Notes under the pieces: model-generated
Seen by the model: only the letters and a program-made list of their open reading frames with translations
Databases searched by the model: none
What the model was told of the DNA's origin: nothing
From: Shinella lacus
GTDB taxonomy: Bacteria; Pseudomonadota; Alphaproteobacteria; Rhizobiales; Rhizobiaceae
Reading direction: 5' to 3'
DNA length: 64,000 bases
NCBI RefSeq assembly: GCF_010994755.1
Contig: NZ_WHSB02000016.1
Location: forward strand, 62,001 to 126,000
Translations under genes and position numbers: made by a program
Part shown: positions 9,261 through 17,920 of the stretch, piece after piece
Position numbering within the stretch: the stretch's first letter is position 1
Layout: each line of letters opens with the position of its first letter

Positions 9261-9548
9261 CTATGTCCGCTCTTTGTTGAGCGCGTCCTTGAGGGATTTA
9301 GCCGGTGTGAACGTCATCTTTTTCGCCGCCGCGACATTGATCGTAGCCCCGGTTGCCGGATTGCGCGCCTCGCGCGCCGGCGTATCCTTCACCTTGAATT
9401 TGCCGAAACCCGGGAGCGAAGTTTCCACGCCGGCGACGGCCGCTGCGGTAATCTGCGCGAACACCGCCTCCACGATCACCTTGCTCTGTGCCTTGCTCAA
9501 TCCATGATCGCCAGCGATCTTGTCGGCAATTTCGTTGGTTGTTGTCAT
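9261..9548 (-). CDS. HU-family DNA-binding protein
   Basis: A 95-residue histone-like HU/IHF protein: NEIADKIAGDHGLSKAQSKVIVEAV forms the helical dimerisation part, SLPGFGKFKVKDTPAREARNPATG the beta arm that wraps DNA, and KKMTFTPAKSLKDALN the C-terminal strand and helix. ATG 9548 is preceded by GAGGAGAG, which fixes the start over an upstream extension to 9725. It probably acts in nucleoid architecture; plasmid-borne HU copies are common in rhizobia. Confidence 0.95.
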   Translation of the reverse strand: MTTTNEIADKIAGDHGLSKAQSKVIVEAVFAQITAAAVAGVETSLPGFGKFKVKDTPAREARNPATGATINVAAAKKMTFTPAKSLKDALNKERT

Positions 9549-9817
9549 CGTCACTCTCCTCGTTGAATGATCGATAGTCTCTCCGCTTCTCGCGGCTGTC
9601 ATCTGGTGGGCGCTCCGGAAATACAACGAGCGGCGCTTGTCCACAGAGTAGAGCGACCAAAAGCGCCATAGGGAGCGGCGAGGCCATCGAAATGATTGAC
9701 TTCGGCCCTTGCCGCCCCAGATCAACTGCGTTCTTCCGACTCAAACGGTTGGACAGGGGAGACCTTTGCAGCCCCCGCTGCTTTGGGTCTCCCCATAGAA
9801 TTCAGGCAGGAAACGAA

Positions 9818-10117
9818 ATGCCCCTCATCAGCAAATCAGGTGCCTCGGCGCCGAGGGAACTCGGGCTGTTCTGGCCGATGGAGACACCCGAGGGAATGAC
9901 GCTCGACGTCTATATCTATGCCAGCACGTTGCAAGCGTTCGATACCGAACCTGTCGGCCCTGTCGGATTGCTCAAGCGTCATCGTTCGCTACTTGAGGCC
10001 GTCGCGAGCGATAAATACGATAGGGAGGGCACGACCAGCGATGGCACACTCCATATCACCGCCGATGACCTGACGACCGATCACGAAAGTCTCGAAATGA
10101 CGACCGATGAGACGTAG
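9818..10117 (+). CDS. DUF1488-like small protein
   Basis: A 99-residue acidic protein. The pattern LGLFWPMETPEGMTLDVYI, TLQAF, LLKRHRSLLEAVASDKYDR and LHITADDL resembles the DUF1488 layout (an FW motif, a V-Y-I strand, a helix ending near Y-x-R, then a strand ending in D). ATG 9818 is chosen for the preceding CAGGCAGGAAA ribosome site. The function is unknown. The family assignment is from pattern only. Confidence 0.6.
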   Translation: MPLISKSGASAPRELGLFWPMETPEGMTLDVYIYASTLQAFDTEPVGPVGLLKRHRSLLEAVASDKYDREGTTSDGTLHITADDLTTDHESLEMTTDET

Positions 10118-10359
10118 GGTCGGCCCCGCGCCGTTCATTTGACGTCATCCATCAGCCCTTCACCGCTGGCGCAGTTCTCGGCTTGCCCGGTCCATGGCAG
10201 CTTCGCACTATCCAATCTGCTAGATCAGCATTTTCGCGAGGCTCCGCGCAAAGCACCGCGCGAAGAACGATACAATGCGCGGTAGAACGTCTTCTTTACC
10301 ATCAAAGGCTAATGTTTCGCAGTTGTGTCCCTCGAAAGACTGTCTGGTTCGGAGCAAGA

Positions 10360-11919
10360 ATGCTTGGTGCAGAGTTAGAAGCATCTCTTGAAGCATGTCC
10401 GACCACGGCCATTGTCGTCGATGTCACAGGAACGATTGTGTTCGCCAATGCCGCAGCCTATCGGCTGTTTCGACCTCAGCGCGATCTTTGTGGCTTGCCG
10501 ATCAAGCAATTCCTCCCTGACTGGTCCCTGCCGGCTCAAGGGACGCAATCCCGCATCGTTGATGGTCTCGGCAACGAAAAGCTGGCGCATGTGAAGATCG
10601 CAAGCTGGTCGGCAGTCTCGGGGACGATGAGCACTGTCTTCGTCGAGATAGAATCTGAACGGAATCTGCCGGACACGAGCGAGGCGGAAAATCGCCTGCG
10701 CCACATCATCGAGATATTGCCGCAAGCCGTGTGTGTCTTCGACGCCGAGGACCGGTTCGTGCTTTGGAACCGGAAGTATGCTGAGCTTTACAGCGACATT
10801 GCGGCTCATCTTCAGCCAGGTGTTCCGTTCGAAGAGATCTTGAGGATCAGCCTGGCCGGTGACGACATGCAGGAGCTCATCGAGGACAAGGAGACATGGC
10901 TTCGCGAACGAATGGAGAAGTTTCGGCGCCCGGTCTCGCAGGAGGAGCAGCAGCTTCGCGACGGGCGATGGCTTCGGCATGACGACCGCCGCACGCCGGA
11001 CGGTGGCGCCATCGGCATGCGCATCGATATCACCGGATTGAAGCAGCGCGAGGAATGGCTTCGCCAACTGTTTGACGCCAACCCGATGCCGATGATGCTG
11101 TGCGACGGCGAAAGCCTCGCCATCCTGCAGGCCAATCAAGCCGCCTGCGACTTCTATGGGTATGACAGAGGGGAGCTGCTTTCAAAAGAAGCCGGCGACA
11201 TGCATGCGCAAGAGGAGGCGCAACGGTTCAACGCGGCGGTTCATGATCTCAGCAAGGATTGCGATGCCCGCACCGTCTGGCGCCAACACGCGGCCGACGG
11301 CAGCGAGCGTCATGTTCTGATTTATGTCCGGCTTCTCCACGAAGGCGCCAGACGCCGGCTTTTGCTGACCATCGCGGATGTCAGCGATCGAGTTGCTGCG
11401 GAGGCTGAAGCCAATCGTCTTGCCCACCACGATGTTCTGACGGGCCTGCCCAACCGGATGCAGTTCTACAAGGCACTGAGCGCAGCCCTCAAATCAAACG
11501 ACGGGGAAGGTGTTTTCGTTCTTTGCCTCGATCTCGATGGCTTCAAGCCGGTCAACGACACCTTCGGCCACGCTGCAGGCGATGCAGTGCTCAAGATGAC
11601 GGCGGATCGCCTACGAGCCGTCGGGCAAGATCACATCATCGCACGACTGGGCGGCGACGAATTCGCCATTCTGATGATCGGGGACCACCAACAGGCTGTC
11701 GATCTGGCGAGACGCTGTGTTGCAGCCTTCGACGCTCCCTTCCCTGTTCGGGGCATGGCCATCAGGATTGGCGTGAGCATCGGCCTCGCCGCCTCAACCG
11801 CGGGCGGCGTTGACGCCGACAAGCTTGTTCAAAAGGCCGATCGCGCTCTCTATCGCGCCAAGGCGAAGGGCCGGAACACATGGACCATCGCTTCAACGCG
11901 ACGTCAGAAGACCGGCTGA
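10360..11919 (+). CDS. PAS-GGDEF diguanylate cyclase
   Basis: 519 residues from ATG 10360, which has GGAGCAAG just upstream. There are three PAS-like modules: about 5-90 (PTTAIVVDVTGTIVFANAAAYRLF), 110-230 (LPQAVCVFDAEDRFVLWNRKY) and 235-355 (NPMPMMLCDGESLAILQANQAACDFYGY). They are followed by a GGDEF domain with HDVLTGLPNRMQFY, DLDGFKPVNDTFGHAAGD and the intact active-site loop RLGGDEFAIL. No EAL domain follows, so the expected activity is synthesis of cyclic di-GMP from GTP in response to cytoplasmic signals. An in-frame extension to 10183 lacks similarity and is not used. Confidence 0.93.
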   Translation: MLGAELEASLEACPTTAIVVDVTGTIVFANAAAYRLFRPQRDLCGLPIKQFLPDWSLPAQGTQSRIVDGLGNEKLAHVKIASWSAVSGTMSTVFVEIESERNLPDTSEAENRLRHIIEILPQAVCVFDAEDRFVLWNRKYAELYSDIAAHLQPGVPFEEILRISLAGDDMQELIEDKETWLRERMEKFRRPVSQEEQQLRDGRWLRHDDRRTPDGGAIGMRIDITGLKQREEWLRQLFDANPMPMMLCDGESLAILQANQAACDFYGYDRGELLSKEAGDMHAQEEAQRFNAAVHDLSKDCDARTVWRQHAADGSERHVLIYVRLLHEGARRRLLLTIADVSDRVAAEAEANRLAHHDVLTGLPNRMQFYKALSAALKSNDGEGVFVLCLDLDGFKPVNDTFGHAAGDAVLKMTADRLRAVGQDHIIARLGGDEFAILMIGDHQQAVDLARRCVAAFDAPFPVRGMAIRIGVSIGLAASTAGGVDADKLVQKADRALYRAKAKGRNTWTIASTRRQKTG

Positions 11920-12016
11920 GATGCCCCGAGATATTGGTAAAGCGCAGGCCTGTGAGAAATAGTCCATGGACTCCGGGCGGTGCGAGTGCTTCATTCCTCG
12001 TCCCGGAGGATAAAGA

Positions 12017-12145
12017 ATGGCGTATGAATGGGATGCGGGCCGTGCCCGGCGGGCGCAGTTGCTCAAGATGGCATCGATGCTGGCATTGACCGCATCGGCG
12101 GTCAGCGTGCCGATCATGCTGTTGCTGACGGCATCGCCGCTCTGA
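12017..12145 (+). CDS. 42-residue single-pass membrane miniprotein
   Basis: A very short gene with a strong ribosome site: GGAGGATAAAG lies directly before ATG 12017 and TGA closes at 12145. The product has a charged N-terminus (MAYEWDAGRARRAQLLK) and one hydrophobic helix of about 23 residues (MASMLALTASAVSVPIMLLL), the usual layout of a positive-inside single-pass inner-membrane protein. The function is unknown. The ribosome site and the amphipathic design support it; similarity was not tested. Confidence 0.6.
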   Translation: MAYEWDAGRARRAQLLKMASMLALTASAVSVPIMLLLTASPL

Positions 12146-12175
12146 AAATCTGAAACCGCGGCCTAGCGCGGCTCG

Positions 12176-13054
12176 TCAACTTTGGATGTTAGCGCTGTCC
12201 CCGCCCGTGATCGAATAGGTGCCGCCGGACGCCATGCGGGCTTCGTCCGAGGCGAGGAACACCACCATCGGCGCGACGTCGCGCGGGTCGATCATCGGCG
12301 CACCAAGCGGCGATTTCTTGGCCAACCCCTCCATGGCGGTTCTCTCGTCCTTCGCCTCATCGCCGGTCGGTTCGCCGCCCGCAACCTCGATCGCCTGCGC
12401 ATAGCGATCCTCGTGGCGGGTCAACGCCGTGTCGATGAGGCCGGGAATGAGGGCGTTGACGGTGATGCCGTATTCGCCGAGTTCCATGGCAGCTGACTTC
12501 ATCAGCCCAATGATGCCCCACTTCGAGGCCGAATAGGCCGCACCGTTCTTGGTTCCGTGCTGACCCTGCGTCGAGGACGTCACGATGATCGATCCGCCGC
12601 CGCGCCGTGCCATTGCCGGCGCGAAGGCGCGGATGGCGTTGGCCGTGCCGGTCAGGTTGACGTCGATCTGATCGTGCCAGTCGGCATCTTCCATGTCGAG
12701 GATGGGCTTGAACGCCTGGATGCCTGCATTGGCGAAGAGGATGTCGATACGGCCGAATTCCTGCTCGATGTCCGCGGCGGCATCGCGAAGAGCGGCAAGT
12801 TCGCGCTGATCCAGCCGGTAGGCCGTCCATCGGCTGCCGAGCGCAATGACCTCCCGGCCGGTCTGCTCAAGGTCGGCCTCGCTTGCCGGCGCATAGTCCA
12901 GCGTCGCGCTCACCGGGCCGGCGATATCGATGCCTACGATATCTGCTCCGGCAGCAGCCAGCGCGGTGGCGGCGGCACGCCCGATGCCCCGCGCCGCGCC
13001 TGTCACGACCGCCACCTTGCCCGTCAAATCGAAGGGTCGCTTTCTGTCGGTCAT
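12176..13054 (-). CDS. short-chain dehydrogenase/reductase
   Basis: 292 residues of a classical SDR: the cofactor motif TGAARGIG near residue 20, NAG in FANAGIQAF, the catalytic Ser in IIVTSSTQG and the YSASK (YxxxK) motif. The C-terminal MVVFLASDEARMASGGTYSITGG is typical of the family. The residue after the second beta strand is acidic (GIDIAG), which favours NAD(H) over NADP(H). The substrate cannot be read. ATG 13054 is chosen for the GAGGAGAA site before it. Confidence 0.9.
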   Translation of the reverse strand: MTDRKRPFDLTGKVAVVTGAARGIGRAAATALAAAGADIVGIDIAGPVSATLDYAPASEADLEQTGREVIALGSRWTAYRLDQRELAALRDAAADIEQEFGRIDILFANAGIQAFKPILDMEDADWHDQIDVNLTGTANAIRAFAPAMARRGGGSIIVTSSTQGQHGTKNGAAYSASKWGIIGLMKSAAMELGEYGITVNALIPGLIDTALTRHEDRYAQAIEVAGGEPTGDEAKDERTAMEGLAKKSPLGAPMIDPRDVAPMVVFLASDEARMASGGTYSITGGDSANIQS

Positions 13055-13142
13055 CCGAAGTTCTCCTCTGCTGCCTGCCTTCGCCCCGCCATGCATCTTT
13101 GTGCTTCAGCGGCGTCGGCGCTGGTGAACGCGGGTGCGGACG

Positions 13143-14108
13143 TCACGCATCTGCACCGATCGTGTCGGCCATGTAGGCTCCCCTACGGCCCATTTCTTCA
13201 GGTGGTCCGGTCGTGCTGTCGCGTGCCGTCTGGTGTTCGAGTTCAGCGTTCAGTTCCGCGCCCAGGATGACGATGATGACGGAGATCCAGACCCACACCA
13301 TGAAGCCGATCGACGCGCCGAGTGCGCCATAGGTCGCGTTGTAGTCCGCGATGTGACCGAGATAGAAGGTGATCGCGAGCGCCGCGACAAGCCACGCGCC
13401 GGTTGAGAAGAGCGCACCCCAGCTGAGCCAGCGTAGCTTCGCCGGTTCCCGGCTTGGCCCTAACCGGTAGAGCGACATGATCGCCACAGCGATCAGCGCC
13501 AGCAGCAGCGGCCAACGCGCCACGCGGATGATCAGCTCCGTCCAGCGGCCGAGCCAGAGATAATCGAGGATTGCCGGAACGATCCCTGCCAGGGTGATGA
13601 TCAGCACCACCAGCACCAGACCGGCGAAGGTGAACGAGAAGGAGGTCAGGTTCAGCCGGATAAAGCCCCGTTTCTCGGTCTCGCCATAGGCGACGTTCAT
13701 CGCCTCGAACAGCGCCTTCATGCCGGCATTGGCCGACCAGAGTGCGATCGCCAGACTGCCGAGCAAAGTCAGAGAAAGGCTTGCTTGCGGCGCGGATGTG
13801 AGGCTGCGCAACTGGCCAAGGATCAGCTCGAATGCCTGTTCCGGCATCGCCGAACCGAAGAAGCTAAGACGGTCGACGACCGAGGATGGATCGGCGACGA
13901 GCCCATAGAGCGACACGAACACGCTGATCGCCGGGAAAATAGACAGGAGCAGATAGAAGGTGACTCCCGCCGCGATGAGCAGGATGCGATCGGTAGCCAG
14001 GCTGTCATAGAGACGCCACGCCACATCCCGAAGACCAAGCGCCGGAATCTCGCCTGGCGAGTCGGCGCGGCGGCCTTTCGGATCCGAAGTTGCAGCAAAT
14101 CCCTCCAT
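13143..14108 (-). CDS. YihY/virulence factor BrkB family membrane protein
   Basis: 321 residues with about six membrane helices and the family signature blocks ILLIAAGVTFYLLLSIFPAISVFVSLYGL and YGALGASIGFMVWVWISVIIVILGAELNAELEHQT. Members were once called ribonuclease BN but are integral membrane proteins of uncertain function. The start at 14108 has AGGGGAGAGG upstream; an in-frame extension to 14231 is not supported. Confidence 0.93.
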   Translation of the reverse strand: MEGFAATSDPKGRRADSPGEIPALGLRDVAWRLYDSLATDRILLIAAGVTFYLLLSIFPAISVFVSLYGLVADPSSVVDRLSFFGSAMPEQAFELILGQLRSLTSAPQASLSLTLLGSLAIALWSANAGMKALFEAMNVAYGETEKRGFIRLNLTSFSFTFAGLVLVVLIITLAGIVPAILDYLWLGRWTELIIRVARWPLLLALIAVAIMSLYRLGPSREPAKLRWLSWGALFSTGAWLVAALAITFYLGHIADYNATYGALGASIGFMVWVWISVIIVILGAELNAELEHQTARDSTTGPPEEMGRRGAYMADTIGADA

Positions 14109-14231
14109 GCCTCTCCCCTCTCCCTGTCGCCACGCAGCAACAATGCATGGACGCGAAAGGAGTTCAGTCGGTTTGTGAAAGATGGCACGCCAGCCGTTCG
14201 CGGACGACTGACAGCGACCTGAGCGCCTCAT

Positions 14232-14612
14232 TTACGGGGTTTGAACCGTGACCCAGGAATGGCGATGGACGTCATAGACGCTTCGCGTGGGTTCAAGCCC
14301 CTCCTTATCCTCGAAGCATCCGAAGGCGATTGCCGTCACGCCCGGCCGGAATGCGGGCTTCCAGAAGACGGTCGATCCGCAAGCCGGGCAGAAGTGGAAT
14401 TCAACGGGTTGCCCGCTGTCGCCTATTCGGGAGAACATGGCCGAGGGCCCGACGATCTCGGTCACCTCCGAGGCAAAGAAGACCGCGATGCCGAAAGCCG
14501 AGCCGGTGCGCCGCTGGCATTCGTGGCAGTGGCAGACGGAGATCTTTCCGGGCTTCCCTAGCGCGACGATGGTGAGCGCGCCGCAGGAACACATGGCTTT
14601 GCGTTCCATCAT
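14232..14612 (-). CDS. GFA-family zinc protein
   Basis: 126 residues of the glutathione-dependent formaldehyde-activating-like family (CENP-V/GFA). Zinc ligands are visible as C8-x-C10, C27-x-C29-x2-C32 and C75-x2-C78 (HFCPACGS). Family members have been linked to S-hydroxymethyl-glutathione formation, but most, including short ones like this, have no proven activity. It stands alone between the YihY-family gene and a divergent kinase gene. Confidence 0.88.
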   Translation of the reverse strand: MMERKAMCSCGALTIVALGKPGKISVCHCHECQRRTGSAFGIAVFFASEVTEIVGPSAMFSRIGDSGQPVEFHFCPACGSTVFWKPAFRPGVTAIAFGCFEDKEGLEPTRSVYDVHRHSWVTVQTP

Positions 14613-14716
14613 GCTCTTCTCCAGATGTTCATCGTGATTGAATCATCGCAGTTGCAAAGGCCTTGAAGAACCCCATGTTATCGAATGCTTGTTGAAGACG
14701 ATTGCCGTAGCATGGA

Positions 14717-15877
14717 ATGGCATCAATATCCGTGAAAACCATAAGGGGTGTCGAATTGCTTGAGTCCGTGCATTTCCTCGATGGCGGGGGAAGTATGGCC
14801 GACGCCATCCGGGCATACGACTGGTCTTCGACCGCTCTTGGCCCCCTCGAACACTGGCCTTCCTCACTCAAGATCGGCGTCGGCATGATGCTAAGTTCGA
14901 AGTTTCCCAAGTGCATCGTCTGGGGACCGGAGCTCATCACTATCCATAACGACGCGTTTCTTCCCATCCTTGGCGAGAAACCGCCCGCGCTCGGCAGGCC
15001 GTTCAGCGAGGTGTGGCATGAGGCTTGGGACGAAATAGGATCGATTGCCCAGCGAGCATTCGCTGGCGAGGCGACGTTCATCGAGGACTTCCCGCTCGTG
15101 ATCAATCGGCACGGCTATCCCGAGAAGGCGCATTTTACCTTTTGCTACAGCCCGATCCGCGACGAAGCCGGTGTCGTGCGCGGGATGATCGACACGGTGA
15201 TCGAGACGACCGGCACGGTCGAGGCTCGACGGCAGGCAAGCCTGCTCAACGGTGAGCTCGAACATCGTATCAAAAACACGCTTGCGGTGGTCGCAGCGAT
15301 CGTCAGCCAGACCCTGCGAGGAGACGAGACCGATCCCGCGGCGCGATCGATCCTGCTGGAACGGATTCAGGCGCTCGCCCAGGCGCAATCCTTGCTCACC
15401 CGCGCCAGCGCAACCGAAGCCAGTGTTGTCGATGTCGTGCTAGAGGCCACCGCGCCATTCCGGACGTCGGAGGGGCGGTTTCACATCGGCGGTCCTCCGA
15501 TCATGCTATCGTCCAAACAGTCGTTGAGCCTCAGCCTGGCACTGCACGAACTGGCGACGAACGCAGTGAAGTATGGGGCCCTTTCGAACGCGGCGGGAAA
15601 AGTGCGTATCGAATGGGTGGCGGGCCGGCCGGACACCGAAGATGCGTTCGTGTTTCGCTGGATCGAAGAGGATGGACCAGTGGTCCGGACCCCGGCACGT
15701 CAAGGGTTCGGTTCACGGATCATCCAAATGGTTCTGCCGCACGATTTCGGCGGCGAGGCCGTGCTTTCACACGATCCGCTGGGCATTCGGTTCGAGTTGC
15801 GTGCCAACATGTGTCAGATCGGCGGTGAGCAGCCTTCGAGCGACCATCACAGTCAGCCTGCGTCGGAAAAGTCGTAG
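14717..15877 (+). CDS. PAS-domain HWE-type histidine kinase, second copy
   Basis: 386 residues. The N-terminal PAS-like region (about 20-175: YDWSSTALGPLEHWP, FPKCIVWGPELITIHNDAFLPILG) is of the type common in rhizobial HWE kinases. The kinase core has the phosphoacceptor block ELEHRIKNTLAVVAAI, N-box HELATNAVKYGALS and FRWIEEDGP as the W-x-E motif. No membrane helix is seen. There is no adjacent response regulator, so it is an orphan kinase. A downstream ATG at residue 27 would remove part of the conserved region, so the first ATG is used. Confidence 0.9.
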   Translation: MASISVKTIRGVELLESVHFLDGGGSMADAIRAYDWSSTALGPLEHWPSSLKIGVGMMLSSKFPKCIVWGPELITIHNDAFLPILGEKPPALGRPFSEVWHEAWDEIGSIAQRAFAGEATFIEDFPLVINRHGYPEKAHFTFCYSPIRDEAGVVRGMIDTVIETTGTVEARRQASLLNGELEHRIKNTLAVVAAIVSQTLRGDETDPAARSILLERIQALAQAQSLLTRASATEASVVDVVLEATAPFRTSEGRFHIGGPPIMLSSKQSLSLSLALHELATNAVKYGALSNAAGKVRIEWVAGRPDTEDAFVFRWIEEDGPVVRTPARQGFGSRIIQMVLPHDFGGEAVLSHDPLGIRFELRANMCQIGGEQPSSDHHSQPASEKS

Positions 15878-15944
15878 TTTCCAGTGCTTGCCATCAGCGG
15901 CGGGCGCACGGTTTGTCTCCACGGAATCAAACTTCACGTAAAGG

Positions 15945-16199
15945 CAAAATCGCTACGCTCATTCCGAACACCACGGTAGCGTAGTGCCTCGATGAACACC
16001 TGAAGGCCGTCGAGGCATGGCGGCGGCTGGGATAATAGAGGTGACAGGTGGACAGCGGCGGCGTCCATTCCCCCGCACCCGCGCCAGTCGCCTGCTCTAC
16101 AGAAGGGGCTCCAACTGGTCCAGCGGCAGATAGGCAAGACCTAGCCCGGCAACAGCCGTATCCAGTAGGAGATCGATGGTGTGAAGATCAGCGGCCCCT
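15945..16199 (-). pseudogene. decayed C-terminal fragment of a LysR-type regulator
   Basis: The minus strand around 16190-16095 translates to IDLLLDTAVAGLGLAYLPLDQLEPLL, the end of a LysR effector domain, and then hits TAG. Farther on, in other frames, HLYYPSRRHASTAF and FIEALRYR reproduce the usual last 30 residues of the family (compare HLYYPSRRQSSPAFVALVEALRHR in the intact LysR gene at 20945-21841). Only the C-terminus survives, with a stop and at least one frameshift. Confidence 0.75.
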
Positions 16200-16203
16200 C
16201 GCA

Positions 16204-16770
16204 TCACTTCGGCTCAAAGCGCCTGAGCATCTGCCTCAATTGATCATTCTGAAGCCGGAGCTTTCCAGCCAATTGAAACCGTAGTTCACGGATCTCGCTG
16301 TCCAGCGCACGCACAGGATCTGGTTCATTTGCCACTGAACGCTCCGTCAAAGCGTTTGCCCGCCCAACCTCCTCGGTATGGATCGATATTTCCGCCGTGG
16401 TCTTCCTTCGGGTCGTCGTTGGAGCCTTACCCTGCTGATTTCGACGTTCGGCACCGGCGATGACCACATCGCGATCGGGAGCCAAGACGGTGTTTTCCTC
16501 GGTCAGCGTCGCGCCTGGCACTTCTGCCATCGTTGACGGTGTTGGTTCCTGACGATCACCAGCGTCGTCGTCGCTAGGCTGCAACGGAGCTGAGGACCTC
16601 GTCTCAGGCGTGAGTTCGCTTCCTCTCGCTGGTTCAGTGAAGGAATTGGCTCCAGGAACCTCAGTCTCCTCGAGGCTCTCGATGAGACCGGTTTGTCCTA
16701 CCTCATGCTGATCCGCGGACTTTCCCCAAGATAGCAATCCGGTGAGAAGTCTCCAGGGCGACTTTACCAT
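16204..16770 (-). CDS. low-complexity protein with SyrB-like C-terminal helix
   Basis: 188 residues. The first 150 are acidic/Ser/Thr/Pro-rich and look disordered; the last 35 (SEIRELRFQLAGKLRLQNDQLRQMLRRF) form a probable coiled coil. The tail resembles that of the SyrB-like protein encoded upstream on the same strand (16911-17327), so the two may be related regulators. I cannot assign a function; expression is uncertain. Confidence 0.5.
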   Translation of the reverse strand: MVKSPWRLLTGLLSWGKSADQHEVGQTGLIESLEETEVPGANSFTEPARGSELTPETRSSAPLQPSDDDAGDRQEPTPSTMAEVPGATLTEENTVLAPDRDVVIAGAERRNQQGKAPTTTRRKTTAEISIHTEEVGRANALTERSVANEPDPVRALDSEIRELRFQLAGKLRLQNDQLRQMLRRFEPK

Positions 16771-16910
16771 CGCTTTTCAACTCCCATCTTGTCGAATGCT
16801 GTGGCAACCAACCGGGCGACGGAGACGGTGATGCTCGTCGTCAGCGGTCGAACAACGTCGCGCGGAACAGGAGGATCGACTTGGCAGCCGGCCAATCCCC
16901 CGTTTTCAGA

Positions 16911-17327
16911 TCAGTCAAGACCGAGCCGTTTGCGAAGATCTGCATTCTCGGTACGGAGTTTTTCCGCAAGCAGCTTCCGCAGGCGCTGGTTTTCCTGCTC
17001 GAGCTGAAGCAGGTCCTCCATCTCGTCACCAGCGGCTGTGATCGGCGCGACGGCCTGCGGAGCGGGTTCGACTGTCGACTCGATAGCAGCCTTGGCTTTG
17101 CGTCCGCCTCGACGGGTCGATGGCTTCACCTCTGCTACGGCGCTCTTGCTGCCCCTCTTCGCGCGTGCTTTTTTTACTGCAGGCGCTTCCACCAAAGCGT
17201 CAGAAGTTACCGCTTCCGGCGCGGTCTTTTTGGCTCGCGGGCCGCGCTTCTTGGGCTCGAGCGCATTCGGCAAAGCAGTTTCGGATTCCGTGGACGCCTG
17301 TTCGGTCACGCTCGTTTCGTCGGCCAT
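16911..17327 (-). CDS. SyrB-like regulator
   Basis: 138 residues: an Ala/Lys/Arg/Pro-rich basic region with KKRGPRAKKTAPEA and RRGGRKAKAA repeats (AT-hook-like), then a C-terminal coiled coil LLQLEQENQRLRKLLAEKLR ending ENADLRKRLGLD. This matches the rhizobial SyrB family, named from a Sinorhizobium repressor of the syrM regulator. The start at 17327 has TGGAGGAA directly before it; the open frame continues upstream to 17579 but without family similarity. It probably acts as a DNA-binding accessory protein. Confidence 0.72.
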   Translation of the reverse strand: MADETSVTEQASTESETALPNALEPKKRGPRAKKTAPEAVTSDALVEAPAVKKARAKRGSKSAVAEVKPSTRRGGRKAKAAIESTVEPAPQAVAPITAAGDEMEDLLQLEQENQRLRKLLAEKLRTENADLRKRLGLD

Positions 17328-17671
17328 CTGTTCCTCCAGTACCAAGGTTGGTGTTGTCTTTTGCCGTAGATCGCTTGCTGACGCGGGCGCGGGCGGCACC
17401 TCGTGTATCGCCGCATCTGAGACGACGCTCAGCCCCTCAGCCCGAGGTGTTTCCGCCTGGCCATCGTATTCGGCGAACTGGCGCAAATCGACATTGCCCC
17501 AGATCGAGTTGGATTGCGTCGGAGGCTTTCGACGCGCGCCCTTGTACTCAACGACAAAGTTCTTTTGTAATTTTTTCAAATGTTCGAGGCTCCGAGTGCA
17601 CTCATTTGGTTACGCGCAAAGAGACATGTCTCGAACAAAAATGCAATTGCAGCCCTACCGGGCATTCCGAT
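17328..17671. other. intergenic region upstream of the SyrB-like gene
   Basis: The frame of the SyrB-like gene stays open to 17579, but there is no ribosome site or family match there. The stretch 17560-17650 is relatively AT-rich and may carry its promoter. Nothing else is supportable. Confidence 0.4.
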
Positions 17672-17910
17672 ATGTCCGCCGATGAACCTCCCACCTTTGT
17701 CGTCGTCGACGAGCGCGACGGCATAGCGTCGCCGTCGGCCATGGAACGGCGTGTGGCGGCCCTTCGAAAGGCCGGTACGGAGGTCGAGTACCGGAGATAC
17801 GAGAATCTAAGCCATGGTTTCGGGACGGGGCCGGCACGATCGCCGAAGGATGGATCGCTGATGCCATTCGGTTCTGGGAGAAGTTCATCAAGAATGGCAG
17901 CGCACGGTAG
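17672..17910 (+). pseudogene. frameshifted C-terminal remnant of an alpha/beta hydrolase
   Basis: The reading MSADEPPTFVVVDERDG, then MERRVAALRKAGTEVEYRRY and NLSHGFGTG matches the Asp and His ends of a dienelactone-hydrolase/esterase catalytic core. After about 17830 the family sequence continues only in another frame (GTIAEGWIADAIRFWEKFIK, stop at 17910). The N-terminal half with the nucleophile is absent. It is a truncated and frameshifted relic. Confidence 0.7.
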
Positions 17911-17920
17911 ACGAAGATAG

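Noticed and set aside
17120-17920. Long plus-strand frame covering the SyrB-like gene
   Set aside because: Only its last 80 codons (from 17672) resemble a protein family; the rest is a shadow of the minus-strand SyrB-like gene.
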